Shown: one piece after another, positions 34,390-44,133 of the stretch
Position numbering within the stretch: position 1 is the stretch's first letter
How the letters are laid out: each line of letters starts with the position of its first letter
Origin: Blautia sp. SC05B48
Lineage (GTDB): Bacteria > Bacillota > Clostridia > Lachnospirales > Lachnospiraceae
NCBI RefSeq assembly: GCF_005848555.1
Contig: NZ_CP040518.1
Coordinates: 1,239,001 to 1,303,000 of the forward strand
DNA: 64,000 bases
Reading direction: 5' to 3'
The notes under the pieces: model-generated
The model's input: the letters and a program-made list of their open reading frames with translations, nothing else
Told to the model about the DNA's origin: nothing
Database searches by the model: none
Program-made: the position numbers and the translations under genes

Positions 34390-35295
34390 TTATCTCCTAT
34401 AAATATTATGAAAATAATTTAAAAGTTTCTGTTCATCTATTTCTGCAGTTAAACATCCCATTTTTGTTACCGCATACCCGCCGGTAATATTTCCAAACCG
34501 TATACAATCATCCAAACTATAATCATAATATAATCCATACATAAATCCAGCTGCAAATGCATCACCTGCACCCGTTGAATCTACATGTTTTACTGGAAGC
34601 GGTTCAACAGTATGAATCTCTCCATCCTCTTTATAAAGACATCCTTTATTTCCATTTTTTACAATTGGATATTTTAAATACTGACCCAATTTTTCCAATG
34701 CCTTTTCCGGATTTTCTTCGCCTGTTATTTTTATCGCCTCCATGGAATTCGGAATAAAATAATCCACATACGGAAAAACATCATAATACCATTCCAAACT
34801 TAACATATCATTCCATGCAGAATCCAACACGATAATACATCCTGCTTCTTTCAAAGATTTACAAAACTCTTTCTGTTCAAGAGAAAGAAAAGCAATTTTA
34901 CAATCCTTATAAAATTCATAAATTTTTTTACTGTCCACCCCAAACGCTTCTTCTTTAGGTTTATAGGAAACAATACCTCTGTCCTGTTCACAGGAAACAA
35001 TACAACTGAGAGTAACTGGATCTTCTTCATCCGTTGATAACATGTTAATGTACTCTATTTTTTCCTTTTCCAATTTTTTTACAAGATATTTACTAAGAGA
35101 ACCATTTCCTATATAAGTTGCAAGTTTCACCGGAACACCCAACCTTGAAAGCTGAATCAGTGTTGCAACTACACCTCCGCCAAGTTGCTTAAAGCAGCTT
35201 GGCGTATAAATCTCTTCTCCAAGCTTTGGAATTCTGTCAGCATTTCCAAAAATGATATCCACATTGGCAATTCCAAATCCACCTACGCTATTCAT
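34390..35295 (-). CDS. PfkB-family carbohydrate kinase
   Basis: A 301-residue ribokinase-fold kinase. The N-terminal signature region QLGGGVVATLIQLSRLG and the C-terminal catalytic motif DSTGAGDAFAAGFMYG (with the base Asp) are intact. The ATG at 35295 overlaps the GH4 stop (ATGA), with GGAGG nine bases upstream. It is the last gene of the catabolic operon and should phosphorylate the sugar, amino sugar or inositol released by the glycosidase. The specificity cannot be read. Family members include ribokinase, fructokinase, iolC and nucleoside kinases. Confidence 0.85.
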   Translation of the reverse strand: MNSVGGFGIANVDIIFGNADRIPKLGEEIYTPSCFKQLGGGVVATLIQLSRLGVPVKLATYIGNGSLSKYLVKKLEKEKIEYINMLSTDEEDPVTLSCIVSCEQDRGIVSYKPKEEAFGVDSKKIYEFYKDCKIAFLSLEQKEFCKSLKEAGCIIVLDSAWNDMLSLEWYYDVFPYVDYFIPNSMEAIKITGEENPEKALEKLGQYLKYPIVKNGNKGCLYKEDGEIHTVEPLPVKHVDSTGAGDAFAAGFMYGLYYDYSLDDCIRFGNITGGYAVTKMGCLTAEIDEQKLLNYFHNIYRR

Positions 35296-36668
35296 AATGT
35301 CCATCCTCCTGTATACTCCTTATAGACCTCCAGATATTCCCCTAACAGTTTTACTGCCAAAGAATATGAGTTTACCAGTGGATTTATCATCAATGCGTCA
35401 ATAGCCTTTTCTGTATTCCGTTCCACAATCGCCTCTGCGGCCAGTCTCTCATAACATTTCACAGTACGAATCAGCTGTTTTGCACATTCTGGTAATTCAT
35501 ATAGACCTTTCTTCGGTGTGGCCCCATTCTTTGAAATATTACAGGATACCTCTATTATATCTGAATCTTCTAACCAATCCACAGTTCCATGATTGGGGAC
35601 GCACAAAATCATCTCTCCTTTTGTACCAGTAATCTTTGCTTTCATAAATGCCAGTGCAACCCCTGCATATCCACCTTCATCTTTTGTATAAAGTTCAAAT
35701 CGTGGAATGCAAGCCTCATCTCTTGCCACAGAAGTTTCCCCCTGCATATAATTACTTTCTCTCATATAAATATGTTCACTGTAGATTTCTAACATTTTAT
35801 CAAAATCTCTTGCTGCATCATACTGTCCAAGTTCCTTCAACATATGATCATTGATTTTCTTAATTCTTTCTCCTCGTGTTTCCCCTATTTTCTGAATATT
35901 CCGAAGAGCTTTCTCTCTATAATAAAAATAATACAGATATTCATTCAGCATACAACCAATATGTTGTGCAAGCTTTGGCTCAAAATAACGCATATCTGTA
36001 TGTTCATAAAGCCGTGAATCTTTCAAAATTTCCGAAAGTATTTCCCGTCCATCCTTCTTTACACTGGTAAAATAAGATAAATGGTTCAATCCTATAAGCT
36101 GCACCTTTAAATCAGAATATTCCAAGTCATACAAAGCTGCTACCTGTCTTAAAAATCCAGACGGTGCATCACAAATACCATACACAAACGAATATCCCTG
36201 ATTTCTTAATGCCTGCGTTACAAGACCAGCTGGATTTGTAAAATTAAATACCATAACGTTTGGATTAGAATACTCACCAATCAACCTACAATAATAAATT
36301 AATGTTGGAATAGAACGAAGTGCCATAGCAAAGCCACCAACGCCTGTCGTTTCCTGCCCTATTACCCCATTCTTTAGTGCTACCCGTTCATCAATAATAC
36401 GGCTTTCTTCTTTTCCCGCACGAATAGTTGTAATAACAAAATCTGCCTCCATTACAGCCTCTTTCTCATTTGTTGTACAGAGATACTGAACATAAGGTGC
36501 AATTCTGGAAAATACCTCTCTCACCATAGAGCCAAACACCCGGACTCTTTCTTTATCTATATCCATAAATACAACATCTGTAATGTCAAGGTCTTCCGCA
36601 TGCTGTGCCAAACATTTTGCCAACATCAAGCTTCGTGAACCACATCCACCAATAACTGTTAATTTCAT
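35292..36668 (-). CDS. Glycoside hydrolase family 4 (NAD- and metal-dependent)
   Basis: A 458-residue GH4 enzyme. The Rossmann start is LTVIGGCGSRSLMLAK, followed by FMDIDKERV for NAD. Metal ligands appear as NFTNPAGLV, the Cys of GICDAPSG and the His of GLNHLSYF. Family 4 enzymes cleave alpha- or beta-glycosides, often 6-phosphorylated or uronic, by oxidation at C3 and elimination, needing NAD and Mn. The transporter here is ABC, not PTS, so the substrate is probably not phosphorylated on entry. AAAGGAG precedes the ATG. Confidence 0.85.
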   Translation of the reverse strand: MKLTVIGGCGSRSLMLAKCLAQHAEDLDITDVVFMDIDKERVRVFGSMVREVFSRIAPYVQYLCTTNEKEAVMEADFVITTIRAGKEESRIIDERVALKNGVIGQETTGVGGFAMALRSIPTLIYYCRLIGEYSNPNVMVFNFTNPAGLVTQALRNQGYSFVYGICDAPSGFLRQVAALYDLEYSDLKVQLIGLNHLSYFTSVKKDGREILSEILKDSRLYEHTDMRYFEPKLAQHIGCMLNEYLYYFYYREKALRNIQKIGETRGERIKKINDHMLKELGQYDAARDFDKMLEIYSEHIYMRESNYMQGETSVARDEACIPRFELYTKDEGGYAGVALAFMKAKITGTKGEMILCVPNHGTVDWLEDSDIIEVSCNISKNGATPKKGLYELPECAKQLIRTVKCYERLAAEAIVERNTEKAIDALMINPLVNSYSLAVKLLGEYLEVYKEYTGGWTL

Positions 36669-36681
36669 AACATCATCTCCT

Positions 36682-38031
36682 TTAATTTCCCATCATAATT
36701 TCCAGAATTTTACTATCCATCTCTTTCATGCCATCTTTCCCAATTATGCCAACAGATTCAATAGTTTTATCCGCATTTTTTCCAACAATTCCTTCCCCAC
36801 TTATAAAACGGCATTGATTTTTTGCCATTTCATAGGATAAAAGACCTGTCTCAATTGACATAGCTATTTTTGCAGCACAAGATGGCTTTGCTCCGTCACA
36901 TAACATTCCTGATATCGTTGCCAATGTATTTGTGATAATGTCTTCAATTACTGATAATGGCTGTTGATCCAAATATGCAATTCCACAAACCGCAGCACAT
37001 CCCGCATTAACTGCACCACAATATGCCGACAACTTTCCTATACCTCTTTTAATATAAATTGAAACCAAATTTGCAAATATCAATGCTCTATACAGCATCT
37101 CGTTACTTTTATTTTCTTTCTGGGCATAAATAGCTATAGGCACCGCAATAGTAATTCCCTGATTTCCACTGCCGCTGTTAGCAACTACCGGAAGAATACT
37201 TCCTCCCATTCTGGCATCACTTCCTGCTGCTGCGTATGCCGCTAATACGGCTGTTTTTTCTTTCTCATGCAATTTCAGGTAATTCTTCCCTACCTTCGCT
37301 CCATAATCATTTTTCATTCCTTCTTCTGCTATTCTCCCATTGTGGGTGATCTGCAATTTCATGAGATTCTCCAAATCGCCAATTTCTGTTTCATATGCAA
37401 AATTGTAAATATCTTTCAATTTTAGCTTATATTCACTGCCATTAACCTCTCCAACACATTCTCTGTATTGATATTGCCTTGTAATATCTTTCCCATCTTT
37501 TTGTACCTTTGTTATATTAAGATGATTTTTCTGAATTTCCACCAGAGAGGTATGCTCTCCTCTAATCAATTCAACTCGTACATATAGGGGCTCTTGTACT
37601 CTCGAAAGATGCACATCGTACATATTTTCTTCCGCTACAAGCTTTCGTACCATTTCAACGTCTGCCATAGTCAAAGTATTCAAAACTTCCAACTTTCGTT
37701 TCGGATTGCCTCCTACAATTCCGCAAAAAGCAGCTTCCGCTATCCCTTTAAGATTTTGAGTGTTTGGAATAACTACACTTTTCACATTTTTCAAAATATT
37801 ACCACTCACATAAATCTCCATATGATTCGGAATCGCACCTAAAATCTCCTTCGCACACGCCGCTGCATAAGCAATCGTTCCCGGTTCTGTACATCCAAGG
37901 GCTACGATAATTTCATTTTTTAACAACTCTCGACAGATTTTTTCTATTCTCTCTCTACCATCCTTTAAATCTTCAAACGTTTTTTGACAATTTTTGCTGC
38001 TACCCCTATACATCCTTTCAGTATTTTTCAT
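36682..38031 (-). CDS. UPF0597/CyuA-like cysteine desulfidase (Ser/Cys lyase)
   Basis: A 449-residue member of the YhaM/CyuA family, related to the alpha subunit of iron-sulfur serine dehydratase. Conserved Cys lie in IVALGCTEPGTIAYAAA, AYCGAVNAGCAAVCG and GMLCDGAKPSCAAKIA, the expected cluster ligands; NSGSGNQGITIAVP is the family motif. E. coli CyuA and M. jannaschii MJ1025 convert L-cysteine to pyruvate, ammonia and sulfide. It overlaps the M20 gene by 14 bases, so it should act on an amino acid released by that hydrolase. Confidence 0.8.
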   Translation of the reverse strand: MKNTERMYRGSSKNCQKTFEDLKDGRERIEKICRELLKNEIIVALGCTEPGTIAYAAACAKEILGAIPNHMEIYVSGNILKNVKSVVIPNTQNLKGIAEAAFCGIVGGNPKRKLEVLNTLTMADVEMVRKLVAEENMYDVHLSRVQEPLYVRVELIRGEHTSLVEIQKNHLNITKVQKDGKDITRQYQYRECVGEVNGSEYKLKLKDIYNFAYETEIGDLENLMKLQITHNGRIAEEGMKNDYGAKVGKNYLKLHEKEKTAVLAAYAAAGSDARMGGSILPVVANSGSGNQGITIAVPIAIYAQKENKSNEMLYRALIFANLVSIYIKRGIGKLSAYCGAVNAGCAAVCGIAYLDQQPLSVIEDIITNTLATISGMLCDGAKPSCAAKIAMSIETGLLSYEMAKNQCRFISGEGIVGKNADKTIESVGIIGKDGMKEMDSKILEIMMGN

Positions 38032-39220
38032 TTATCCTCTCAAACCCCTTTTCCGAAAATGCAGATGCCAGAATACAAAAGGCTGCAATTCCATCCAACA
38101 ATATTGATTCTTCAATCTCAAAACAACTACTATGTAGTGGAAAATGCCGTTTTTCATCCTCTTTCCAACAGCCTAGTCTCAGAAACAGAGATGGACATAC
38201 TGTTCCATAACATGAAAAATCTTCTCCTAGCATAGATGGTTCTCCTTCTGTTAAAATCTCCACTTCCGGAATCTCCTTTTTCAAAATCTCAGCTGCCCAG
38301 CAAGCTGCCGTTTTATTATTGATCGTTGCCGGATATCCTGAATCCATATAATAGGATCCCTCTATTTCCCAGGCATCTGCAATAGATGTGGTCAGTTTTT
38401 TCAGACGTCGAATAATCTCTTCCCGCACTTTTGTATCATAAGTTCGAATTGTTCCTTCCAGATATCCTTTTTCTGCAATAATATTATATTTTTCGCCACA
38501 TCGAATCCGGCAAATGTTTACAACTGCTGTTTCCTGCGCTGATATATCATTTGCTGTAATATTTCCGATTGCATTGATCAACGCCGCCATTGCTGGAATC
38601 GGATTCCTACAAATGTGAGGTGTTGCTCCATGTCCACCTTTCCCTATTAGTTCAATAGAAAACGCATCCGGTTGTGCCATTACAGGTCCTGACATGCAGG
38701 TAATAGTACCTGCTCTTTGTGGCCATACATGAAAAGCAACTATCAAATCCGGCTTCGGAGTTTTCATTGCTCCATCTACAATCATACGGGCAGCACCACC
38801 CTGATGTTCCTCAGACGGCTGGAATAAAAATACTATATTTCCATATAGCTGCTCCCGATTTTCATGTAAAATCCGAATACAGCCAAGCAGCACTGTCATA
38901 TGCGCATCATGTCCACACGCATGCATAACACCATTTTCTTCCGAGCTCCATGAAAGTCCTGTCTGTTCTTGAATTGGAAGTGCGTCCATATCTGCACGAA
39001 AAGCAATCGTATAACCAGGTTTTCCGCTTCGAATTATTGCATATACACCCGTATCAGCACATGTCCTGCATTCCACTCCCCATTGTTTCAATTGACTAAG
39101 AATCCATTCCTGTGTCTGATATTCCTGCCCGGACAACTCCGGGTGCTTATGGAGATGGGTATAATATCTTTTAATTTCTTCCTCCGCCTCTTTGGCCTTT
39201 TGGTAAAAATCAACTTTCAC
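38018..39220 (-). CDS. M20-family amidohydrolase / N-acyl-amino-acid deacylase
   Basis: A 400-residue metallo-amidohydrolase of the M20D type (hippurate hydrolase, N-acetyl-cysteine or IAA-amino-acid hydrolase). Metal and active-site residues are FRADMDALPIQE, MHACGHDAHM, FQPSEEHQGGA and GHGATPH, with ML-GEDFSCY near the C-terminus. GTG at 39220 follows GGGAGGG. The family releases free amino acids from N-acyl forms, including mercapturates. Its overlap with the CyuA-like gene suggests the product is cysteine or a similar amino acid. Confidence 0.85.
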   Translation of the reverse strand: MKVDFYQKAKEAEEEIKRYYTHLHKHPELSGQEYQTQEWILSQLKQWGVECRTCADTGVYAIIRSGKPGYTIAFRADMDALPIQEQTGLSWSSEENGVMHACGHDAHMTVLLGCIRILHENREQLYGNIVFLFQPSEEHQGGAARMIVDGAMKTPKPDLIVAFHVWPQRAGTITCMSGPVMAQPDAFSIELIGKGGHGATPHICRNPIPAMAALINAIGNITANDISAQETAVVNICRIRCGEKYNIIAEKGYLEGTIRTYDTKVREEIIRRLKKLTTSIADAWEIEGSYYMDSGYPATINNKTAACWAAEILKKEIPEVEILTEGEPSMLGEDFSCYGTVCPSLFLRLGCWKEDEKRHFPLHSSCFEIEESILLDGIAAFCILASAFSEKGFERINEKY

Positions 39221-39246
39221 TCTTAATCCCTCCCCCAAAATCTTAT

Positions 39247-39924
39247 TTACATCTTTTTGCAGTCTCTCAAAAGATCTGCAATACTATCAATGGTGATGCT
39301 ATGTCCTAAATAAATTCCCTCAGCAAACTCTGTTTTTGCATCTCTTCCATATTCCTCTGATAAACTCATTGCATATGGAAGAATATTCTGAGATGTATGT
39401 GCCAGGCAAGCATTTTTCTTTATTTCTATTACGTCTGAAATGTCTACGTAGATATCTGGTCTGCGACGATTGCTTCTATTATCTGCGCCAAAATAGATCA
39501 GCGCATCATAATGCCAGTCAGTATCATCATCTGAATACTTTTTCAATCCAGCCGTAAAACAAGCCGCCCTTGTAATTCTTGATACAGCTGTATGATCCGG
39601 ATGATAATCATCCTCCAAAAGTGTTAAAACAAATTTTGGAGAACACTTTCGCAAATGTGGAATCAAAGCATCCACTGCTTCCTTACAGAAATAGACGCCT
39701 GCATCCGGAAAATTTAGCATTTCAAAATAATCTAGCTTTAAAATTTCTGCGGCTTTTTTTGCCTCTGCTTCTCTTTCCCTCTGCTCCGCATAACCTCCCG
39801 CTTCCCCTCTGGTAAAAATTACAAGCCCTGTTTTTAATCCTTCTTTTTTTGCTTTTGCAAACATTCCTGCAGCACAGACTTCCAAATCATCTGGATGTGC
39901 ACAAACTGCTAAAATATCAACCAT
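39247..39924 (-). CDS. PIG-L/LmbE-family amidase (BshB1/Mca-like)
   Basis: A 225-residue zinc deacetylase with the hallmark AHPDDLEV near the N-terminus, TRGEAGG, and the DDYHPDHTAVSRI His motif. The sequence from DILAVCAHPDD to AAEILKLDYFEMLNFPDAGV follows BshB1, the GlcNAc-malate deacetylase of bacillithiol synthesis; related enzymes (MshB, Mca, BshB2) cleave mycothiol or bacillithiol amide bonds. Inside a catabolic operon it would cleave an N-acyl group from a glucosamine unit. Confidence 0.85.
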   Translation of the reverse strand: MVDILAVCAHPDDLEVCAAGMFAKAKKEGLKTGLVIFTRGEAGGYAEQREREAEAKKAAEILKLDYFEMLNFPDAGVYFCKEAVDALIPHLRKCSPKFVLTLLEDDYHPDHTAVSRITRAACFTAGLKKYSDDDTDWHYDALIYFGADNRSNRRRPDIYVDISDVIEIKKNACLAHTSQNILPYAMSLSEEYGRDAKTEFAEGIYLGHSITIDSIADLLRDCKKM

Positions 39925-39939
39925 AATCTATTCCCCCTA

Positions 39940-40755
39940 CTACTGTTTTACTCCTGTGGTTGCAATTCCTTCTACGAACTGTTTCTGGAAAAAGAAAAAT
40001 AGTACTATCATCGGAAGAATCGCAATAATGCCTCCCGCCATGACCTGCGGATAATAGGTTGTATGCTCTCCGATAAGCATTGCAAGACCAGCAGATAATG
40101 TCATTTTCTCCATAGAATTATTTACAATTAACGGCCACATCAAATCTTTAAATGTAGATATTGCTGTCAAAATTGCTAAAGAAGACAATGCAGGTTTTAA
40201 TAACGGCAATAAAATCTTATAATAAATCTGAAAAAATCCACATCCATCTAACATAGCTGCTTCATCTAAACTCTTCGGAAGTCCTTTAAAAAATTCACAT
40301 AACATAAATGTACCAAAAGCACTGAATATTTTAGGAATCCATAATGCTGTTACCGTATCTGCCAAATGTAGCTTTACCATGATCTCATAATTGGGAACTA
40401 GGAAAATCTGTCCTGGAACCATCAGTAATGCCAAAAGGACGATAAAAATTACATCCCTTCCCGGAAAATTCAATCTGGCAAACGCATATGCAGCCATAGA
40501 ACATATCAGTAACTCAATCACAATTGTAAAAATCAAGACCAAAAATGTATTGATGTAAAAACTAAGAAACGGAAACTTGGCTACAATCTCCTGGTAGCTT
40601 TCCACTGTAAAAATTTTCGGAAAAATTGTTGGTGGTATCTGAATACTTTCTTCATAGGATTTGAAAGATGTCAAAATCATCCATATAAATGGACATACTG
40701 TCACAGCAGCACATAGAACAAGTAACAGATATACCTGCCACTTTCTTTTTTTCAT
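39940..40755 (-). CDS. Carbohydrate ABC transporter permease (MalG type)
   Basis: A 271-residue permease with six membrane helices. The EAA loop DEAAMLDGCGFFQIYYKILLP couples it to the ATPase. It follows the MalF-type gene by 32 bases. No ATPase gene is in the operon, as usual for CUT1 sugar importers that share an MsmK/UgpC-type ATPase encoded elsewhere. Confidence 0.9.
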   Translation of the reverse strand: MKKRKWQVYLLLVLCAAVTVCPFIWMILTSFKSYEESIQIPPTIFPKIFTVESYQEIVAKFPFLSFYINTFLVLIFTIVIELLICSMAAYAFARLNFPGRDVIFIVLLALLMVPGQIFLVPNYEIMVKLHLADTVTALWIPKIFSAFGTFMLCEFFKGLPKSLDEAAMLDGCGFFQIYYKILLPLLKPALSSLAILTAISTFKDLMWPLIVNNSMEKMTLSAGLAMLIGEHTTYYPQVMAGGIIAILPMIVLFFFFQKQFVEGIATTGVKQ

Positions 40756-40787
40756 TATATAATCTCCTTTCTACGTCCTGATCCTCA

Positions 40788-41690
40788 TTAATCATCATAA
40801 AATACCAATTTCTTCTGACAGATCATCTGAATTGCTGTAATCACTAAAATCAGAAAAAACAGCACCAGACTGATTGCTGCACCATATCCCTTATGAAATT
40901 TTACAAAAGATTGTTCAAAAAAATATGTAACCAGCGATCTGGATGCTGCAGTTCCACTGCTTCCCTGTGGAATCATCAGATAAATAAAATCAAAAATCTG
41001 GAATACATTAATAACAGTTGTTACACATACAAAAAATATAGATGGCGATAACAGCGGTAATGTAATCTTAAAAAAACGCTGAATCCCATTCGCTCCATCA
41101 ATTTCAGCAGCCTCCTTGTAACACACCGGAATCCCCTGTAATCCGGCTAACAATACAATTACTTGATATGCAACACTTGCCCAGATAAATACAATAGAAA
41201 TAGAAAACAACACTATTCTAGGATCAGAAAGCCATGCAATTGGATTCACTCCAAACTTTCCAAGAATTTCATTGAAAATACCAAATTTATAATTCATCAA
41301 CCATTTCCACAAAAGTCCAATTGCGGCCGGTAAAGTAACTGCCGGAAGAAAGATGCATACTCTGAAAAAACCAATTCCCTTTACCTTAGAATTCAATAAT
41401 ACAGCCAGCAAAATCGCCAGAATCACAACTGCCGGTACACAAATAACTACATATAATATCGTATTAATAAATGCCTGATAAAACGCTTCATCATGAAAAA
41501 GCTTTACATAGTTCTCAAGTCCAACAAATTTGGGAATGCCAAAGCTTGACTTATTTGTAAAACTATAATAAACATTCTGAAAAAATGCCCAGATAAAAAA
41601 TACGATGACTCCTGACATCAATGGCGCAATCATTAGATAACCTGTCCTTATTTCCCGATGCCTTAGTGAATCCACTTTATTTTTTTTCAT
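40788..41690 (-). CDS. Carbohydrate ABC transporter permease (MalF/UgpA type)
   Basis: A 300-residue permease with six to seven membrane helices and the EAA loop KEAAEIDGANGIQRFFKITL. The ATG at 41690 follows AGGAGA; a TTG directly before it is not needed. It forms the channel together with the MalG-type subunit. The hairpin at 41791-41826, between the binding-protein gene and this one, probably lowers its expression relative to the binding protein. Confidence 0.9.
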   Translation of the reverse strand: MKKNKVDSLRHREIRTGYLMIAPLMSGVIVFFIWAFFQNVYYSFTNKSSFGIPKFVGLENYVKLFHDEAFYQAFINTILYVVICVPAVVILAILLAVLLNSKVKGIGFFRVCIFLPAVTLPAAIGLLWKWLMNYKFGIFNEILGKFGVNPIAWLSDPRIVLFSISIVFIWASVAYQVIVLLAGLQGIPVCYKEAAEIDGANGIQRFFKITLPLLSPSIFFVCVTTVINVFQIFDFIYLMIPQGSSGTAASRSLVTYFFEQSFVKFHKGYGAAISLVLFFLILVITAIQMICQKKLVFYDD

Positions 41691-41784
41691 CAAATATTCT
41701 CTCCTGTCAATTAAGCATAGATTCGAAATCTGCCTTCGCTATTTTATTCATAATTGAACAGCTTTTTTGCAGCTTATTCGTTGG

Positions 41785-41826
41785 AAAAAAGGAAGTGTTG
41801 CTCATTTCATTATTAGCAACACTTCC
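41785..41826 (-). terminator. Intra-operon attenuating hairpin after the binding-protein gene
   Basis: GGAAGTGTTGC and GCAACACTTCC (perfect 11-base arms, 41791-41801 and 41816-41826), with a T6 run on the minus strand. The place is typical for letting the binding protein be made in excess over the permeases. Confidence 0.65.
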
Positions 41827-41834
41827 AATCCATC

Positions 41835-43100
41835 TTATGATTCGCTGTCCAAAGCACTCTGTGTTACTTCCTGCATCTGTGAACATCCCTCTTCCGGAGT
41901 TAATTCTTTTGCAAATATCTTTGCTGAAATCTCAGTTACAGCAGGAAGCCATTCTGCAACGCTTGTAGATGTTGGAAATGGAAATCCAGTTTCTGCTGCT
42001 TCGAAAATTACACTTACATCTATGTGATCTGCTTTATAATACTGCTGGGCACTAATCAGTGCCGGAACATCTACCTTCGCTTCTGCCTGCATTTTATTAG
42101 CCTCTTCCCCTGAAAGATATTTTACAAGTTTCCACGACGCATCCTTGTTTTCACTGTTAGCATTGATTGCATAGCCCAATCCGCCAATAACGCTCTGATT
42201 TCCTGCTTCTTTTGCGGGCATAGCAATAGTTCCTATCTGATCAGCGAAACTCGCTTCATCAATAACAGATGTTTTCCAGGATCCCATGAAAAGAATGGCT
42301 CCCTTCTGAGACAGAAACAAATCTGTTCCCTTTGTATCCGAAAGCACTTCGCTTCCTGGCATCAGACCTTCATCCATAAGTGATACCATATCACTAAACG
42401 CTTTCACCGTTCCTTTCTGATCAAAACCTGCTGTTTTCATATCTTCACTGAGCACAAAGCCTCCTGATTGATTGATAAAGTTGAAAAAAGAAGGCTGGGC
42501 ATCCAGTTCCATTAGTATCGGATATTCATCAGATCCTGCTTCTGTAATTTTAGTCTTTAACTGTTTTGCAATATCTGTCATATCCTCCCATGTCCATCCG
42601 GTCTGAGGCTCTTCTACCCCATATTTTTCAAAAATAGCTTTATTGAAAAATACCTGTACCGTGTCCATTCCCTTTGGTATACAGTATTGAACATCCTTAT
42701 AATTATAAGAGTCTTTCAAAACACTTACGTAATCATCCATATTAATTTCATCTTTTTCAATATATTCATCAAGCGGTTCCAAAACACCAGCCTCTGCATA
42801 TTTAGGAAGATATGTATTCATCCAAAATACATCTGCCGCACTATTTGATCCCATTGCAGCATCCAACTTTGTCCAATACTGTGACCAAGGAGTTAACTGT
42901 AAATCTACATCAATATCAGGATTCTCTGTTTCAAATTTCTCAATAATCTCATCAAATATCGGCTTCTGAACCTCATCCCAAATTGCAAAAGAAATTTTAG
43001 TAACATCATCTTTTTTCTCTGCATGCACCGGTGAAGTTACTCCTAAGACCATTGAACCAGTCATTACAAGTGTCAGCATTTTACAAATTCTTTTTTTCAT
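41835..43100 (-). CDS. Extracellular sugar-type solute-binding protein
   Basis: A 421-residue family 1 binding protein. A signal peptide with a basic start (MKKRICKML), a hydrophobic core and VHA-EKK cleavage site precedes the mature domain (ISFAIWDEVQKPIFDEIIEKFE...). There is no lipobox Cys after the hydrophobic core, unlike most Gram-positive binding proteins, so anchoring must differ or the protein is released. GGAGGG precedes the ATG. It delivers the substrate of the catabolic operon; the ligand cannot be read. Confidence 0.85.
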   Translation of the reverse strand: MKKRICKMLTLVMTGSMVLGVTSPVHAEKKDDVTKISFAIWDEVQKPIFDEIIEKFETENPDIDVDLQLTPWSQYWTKLDAAMGSNSAADVFWMNTYLPKYAEAGVLEPLDEYIEKDEINMDDYVSVLKDSYNYKDVQYCIPKGMDTVQVFFNKAIFEKYGVEEPQTGWTWEDMTDIAKQLKTKITEAGSDEYPILMELDAQPSFFNFINQSGGFVLSEDMKTAGFDQKGTVKAFSDMVSLMDEGLMPGSEVLSDTKGTDLFLSQKGAILFMGSWKTSVIDEASFADQIGTIAMPAKEAGNQSVIGGLGYAINANSENKDASWKLVKYLSGEEANKMQAEAKVDVPALISAQQYYKADHIDVSVIFEAAETGFPFPTSTSVAEWLPAVTEISAKIFAKELTPEEGCSQMQEVTQSALDSES

Positions 43101-43144
43101 GTTTTCCCTCCAAATTTGTACTTTTTTATCATTATTAACTGTTT

Positions 43145-44133
43145 CTATTCTTTTAATATTTTCTGATTGAGAATGCAGGTTTCTCCTTCTTCCAGTTTGT
43201 AGGGTAATGTAATTTCTATGTTTTCTTCCCTTTTCTGGTTCTGAAAAGTATCCAATGTCTGCTCTATCATTTTTTTGATAGGCTGACGGATAGTTGTTAG
43301 CTTGGGAGTTACCTGCCTAGATAAACTAATCCCGTCAAATCCCATAACGGAAACATCCTCCGGAACTCTTAACCCTCTCTCAGCCAGAGCACTGATAACC
43401 CCCAATGCAGCTTCATCACTGAATGCAAATACTGCTGTAAAAGAAATTCCCTGTTGAAGTGCCTGCGTGGTTATACGATACCCACTATTATATGTCAACT
43501 CACCATATTTCACTCGATCTGCATCGAATTCCAATCCATATTCCTCGAAAGCTCTTTTGCATCCTGCAATACGCTGAAATCCGGAGCTGATACTCTTAGG
43601 ATAATCCGATATAATCAAGATTCTCTCATGCTTAAGTTCAAGAAGATATCTCGCGCCTTCATGTGCTGCTGCCAAATCATTGATATGAATCATTTTGCAG
43701 CGCTGATCCTCACTGATTGCACCAAACATCACCATTTTAATATTCTTAGCCGCTATATAATTGAGCATATCCTGATTTGTATTTTCCTCCAGATAAATTA
43801 CGCCCGTGATATCCAGTTCTTTAAAATATTGTTTATAAGACTCATCTTGACCCACAACAGGAATAAATATCATTCTGCAACCATATTTCGGAACCGCATC
43901 TAGGAAATTCTTTAGAACCTCACTGAAATATGCCAGCTTAAGATTTGGAATTAAAACAGCAATTACACCGGGATTCTTTTGTTTATATACAGGTTTATAT
44001 GAAAGTTCTCGGACTGCTTTTTCAATTCTCTTGGAGGTTTCCGTTGTTACAACATTTTTCCCATGAAAATATCTTGAAACCGTAGCTGGTGATACTCCTG
44101 CCCTTTTTGCAACATCTCTTATTGTTGCCCCAT
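43145..44133 (-). pseudogene. LacI-family regulator with a frameshift at its start codon
   Basis: The frame encodes a full LacI protein: HTH ATIRDVAKRAGVSPATVSRY, hinge, and periplasmic-binding-type domain ending in LNQKILKE. Upstream, GGAGGTGAT leads to an ATG (44133) that is one base out of frame: ATGGGGCAACA has four G where five would give M-G-A-T-I-R-D-V. No other start exists before the HTH, and the first in-frame ATG (43873) would lack it. The deletion (44128-44131) should abolish DNA binding. It is the first gene of the operon under a perfect promoter, so the operon may be constitutive. Confidence 0.75.
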
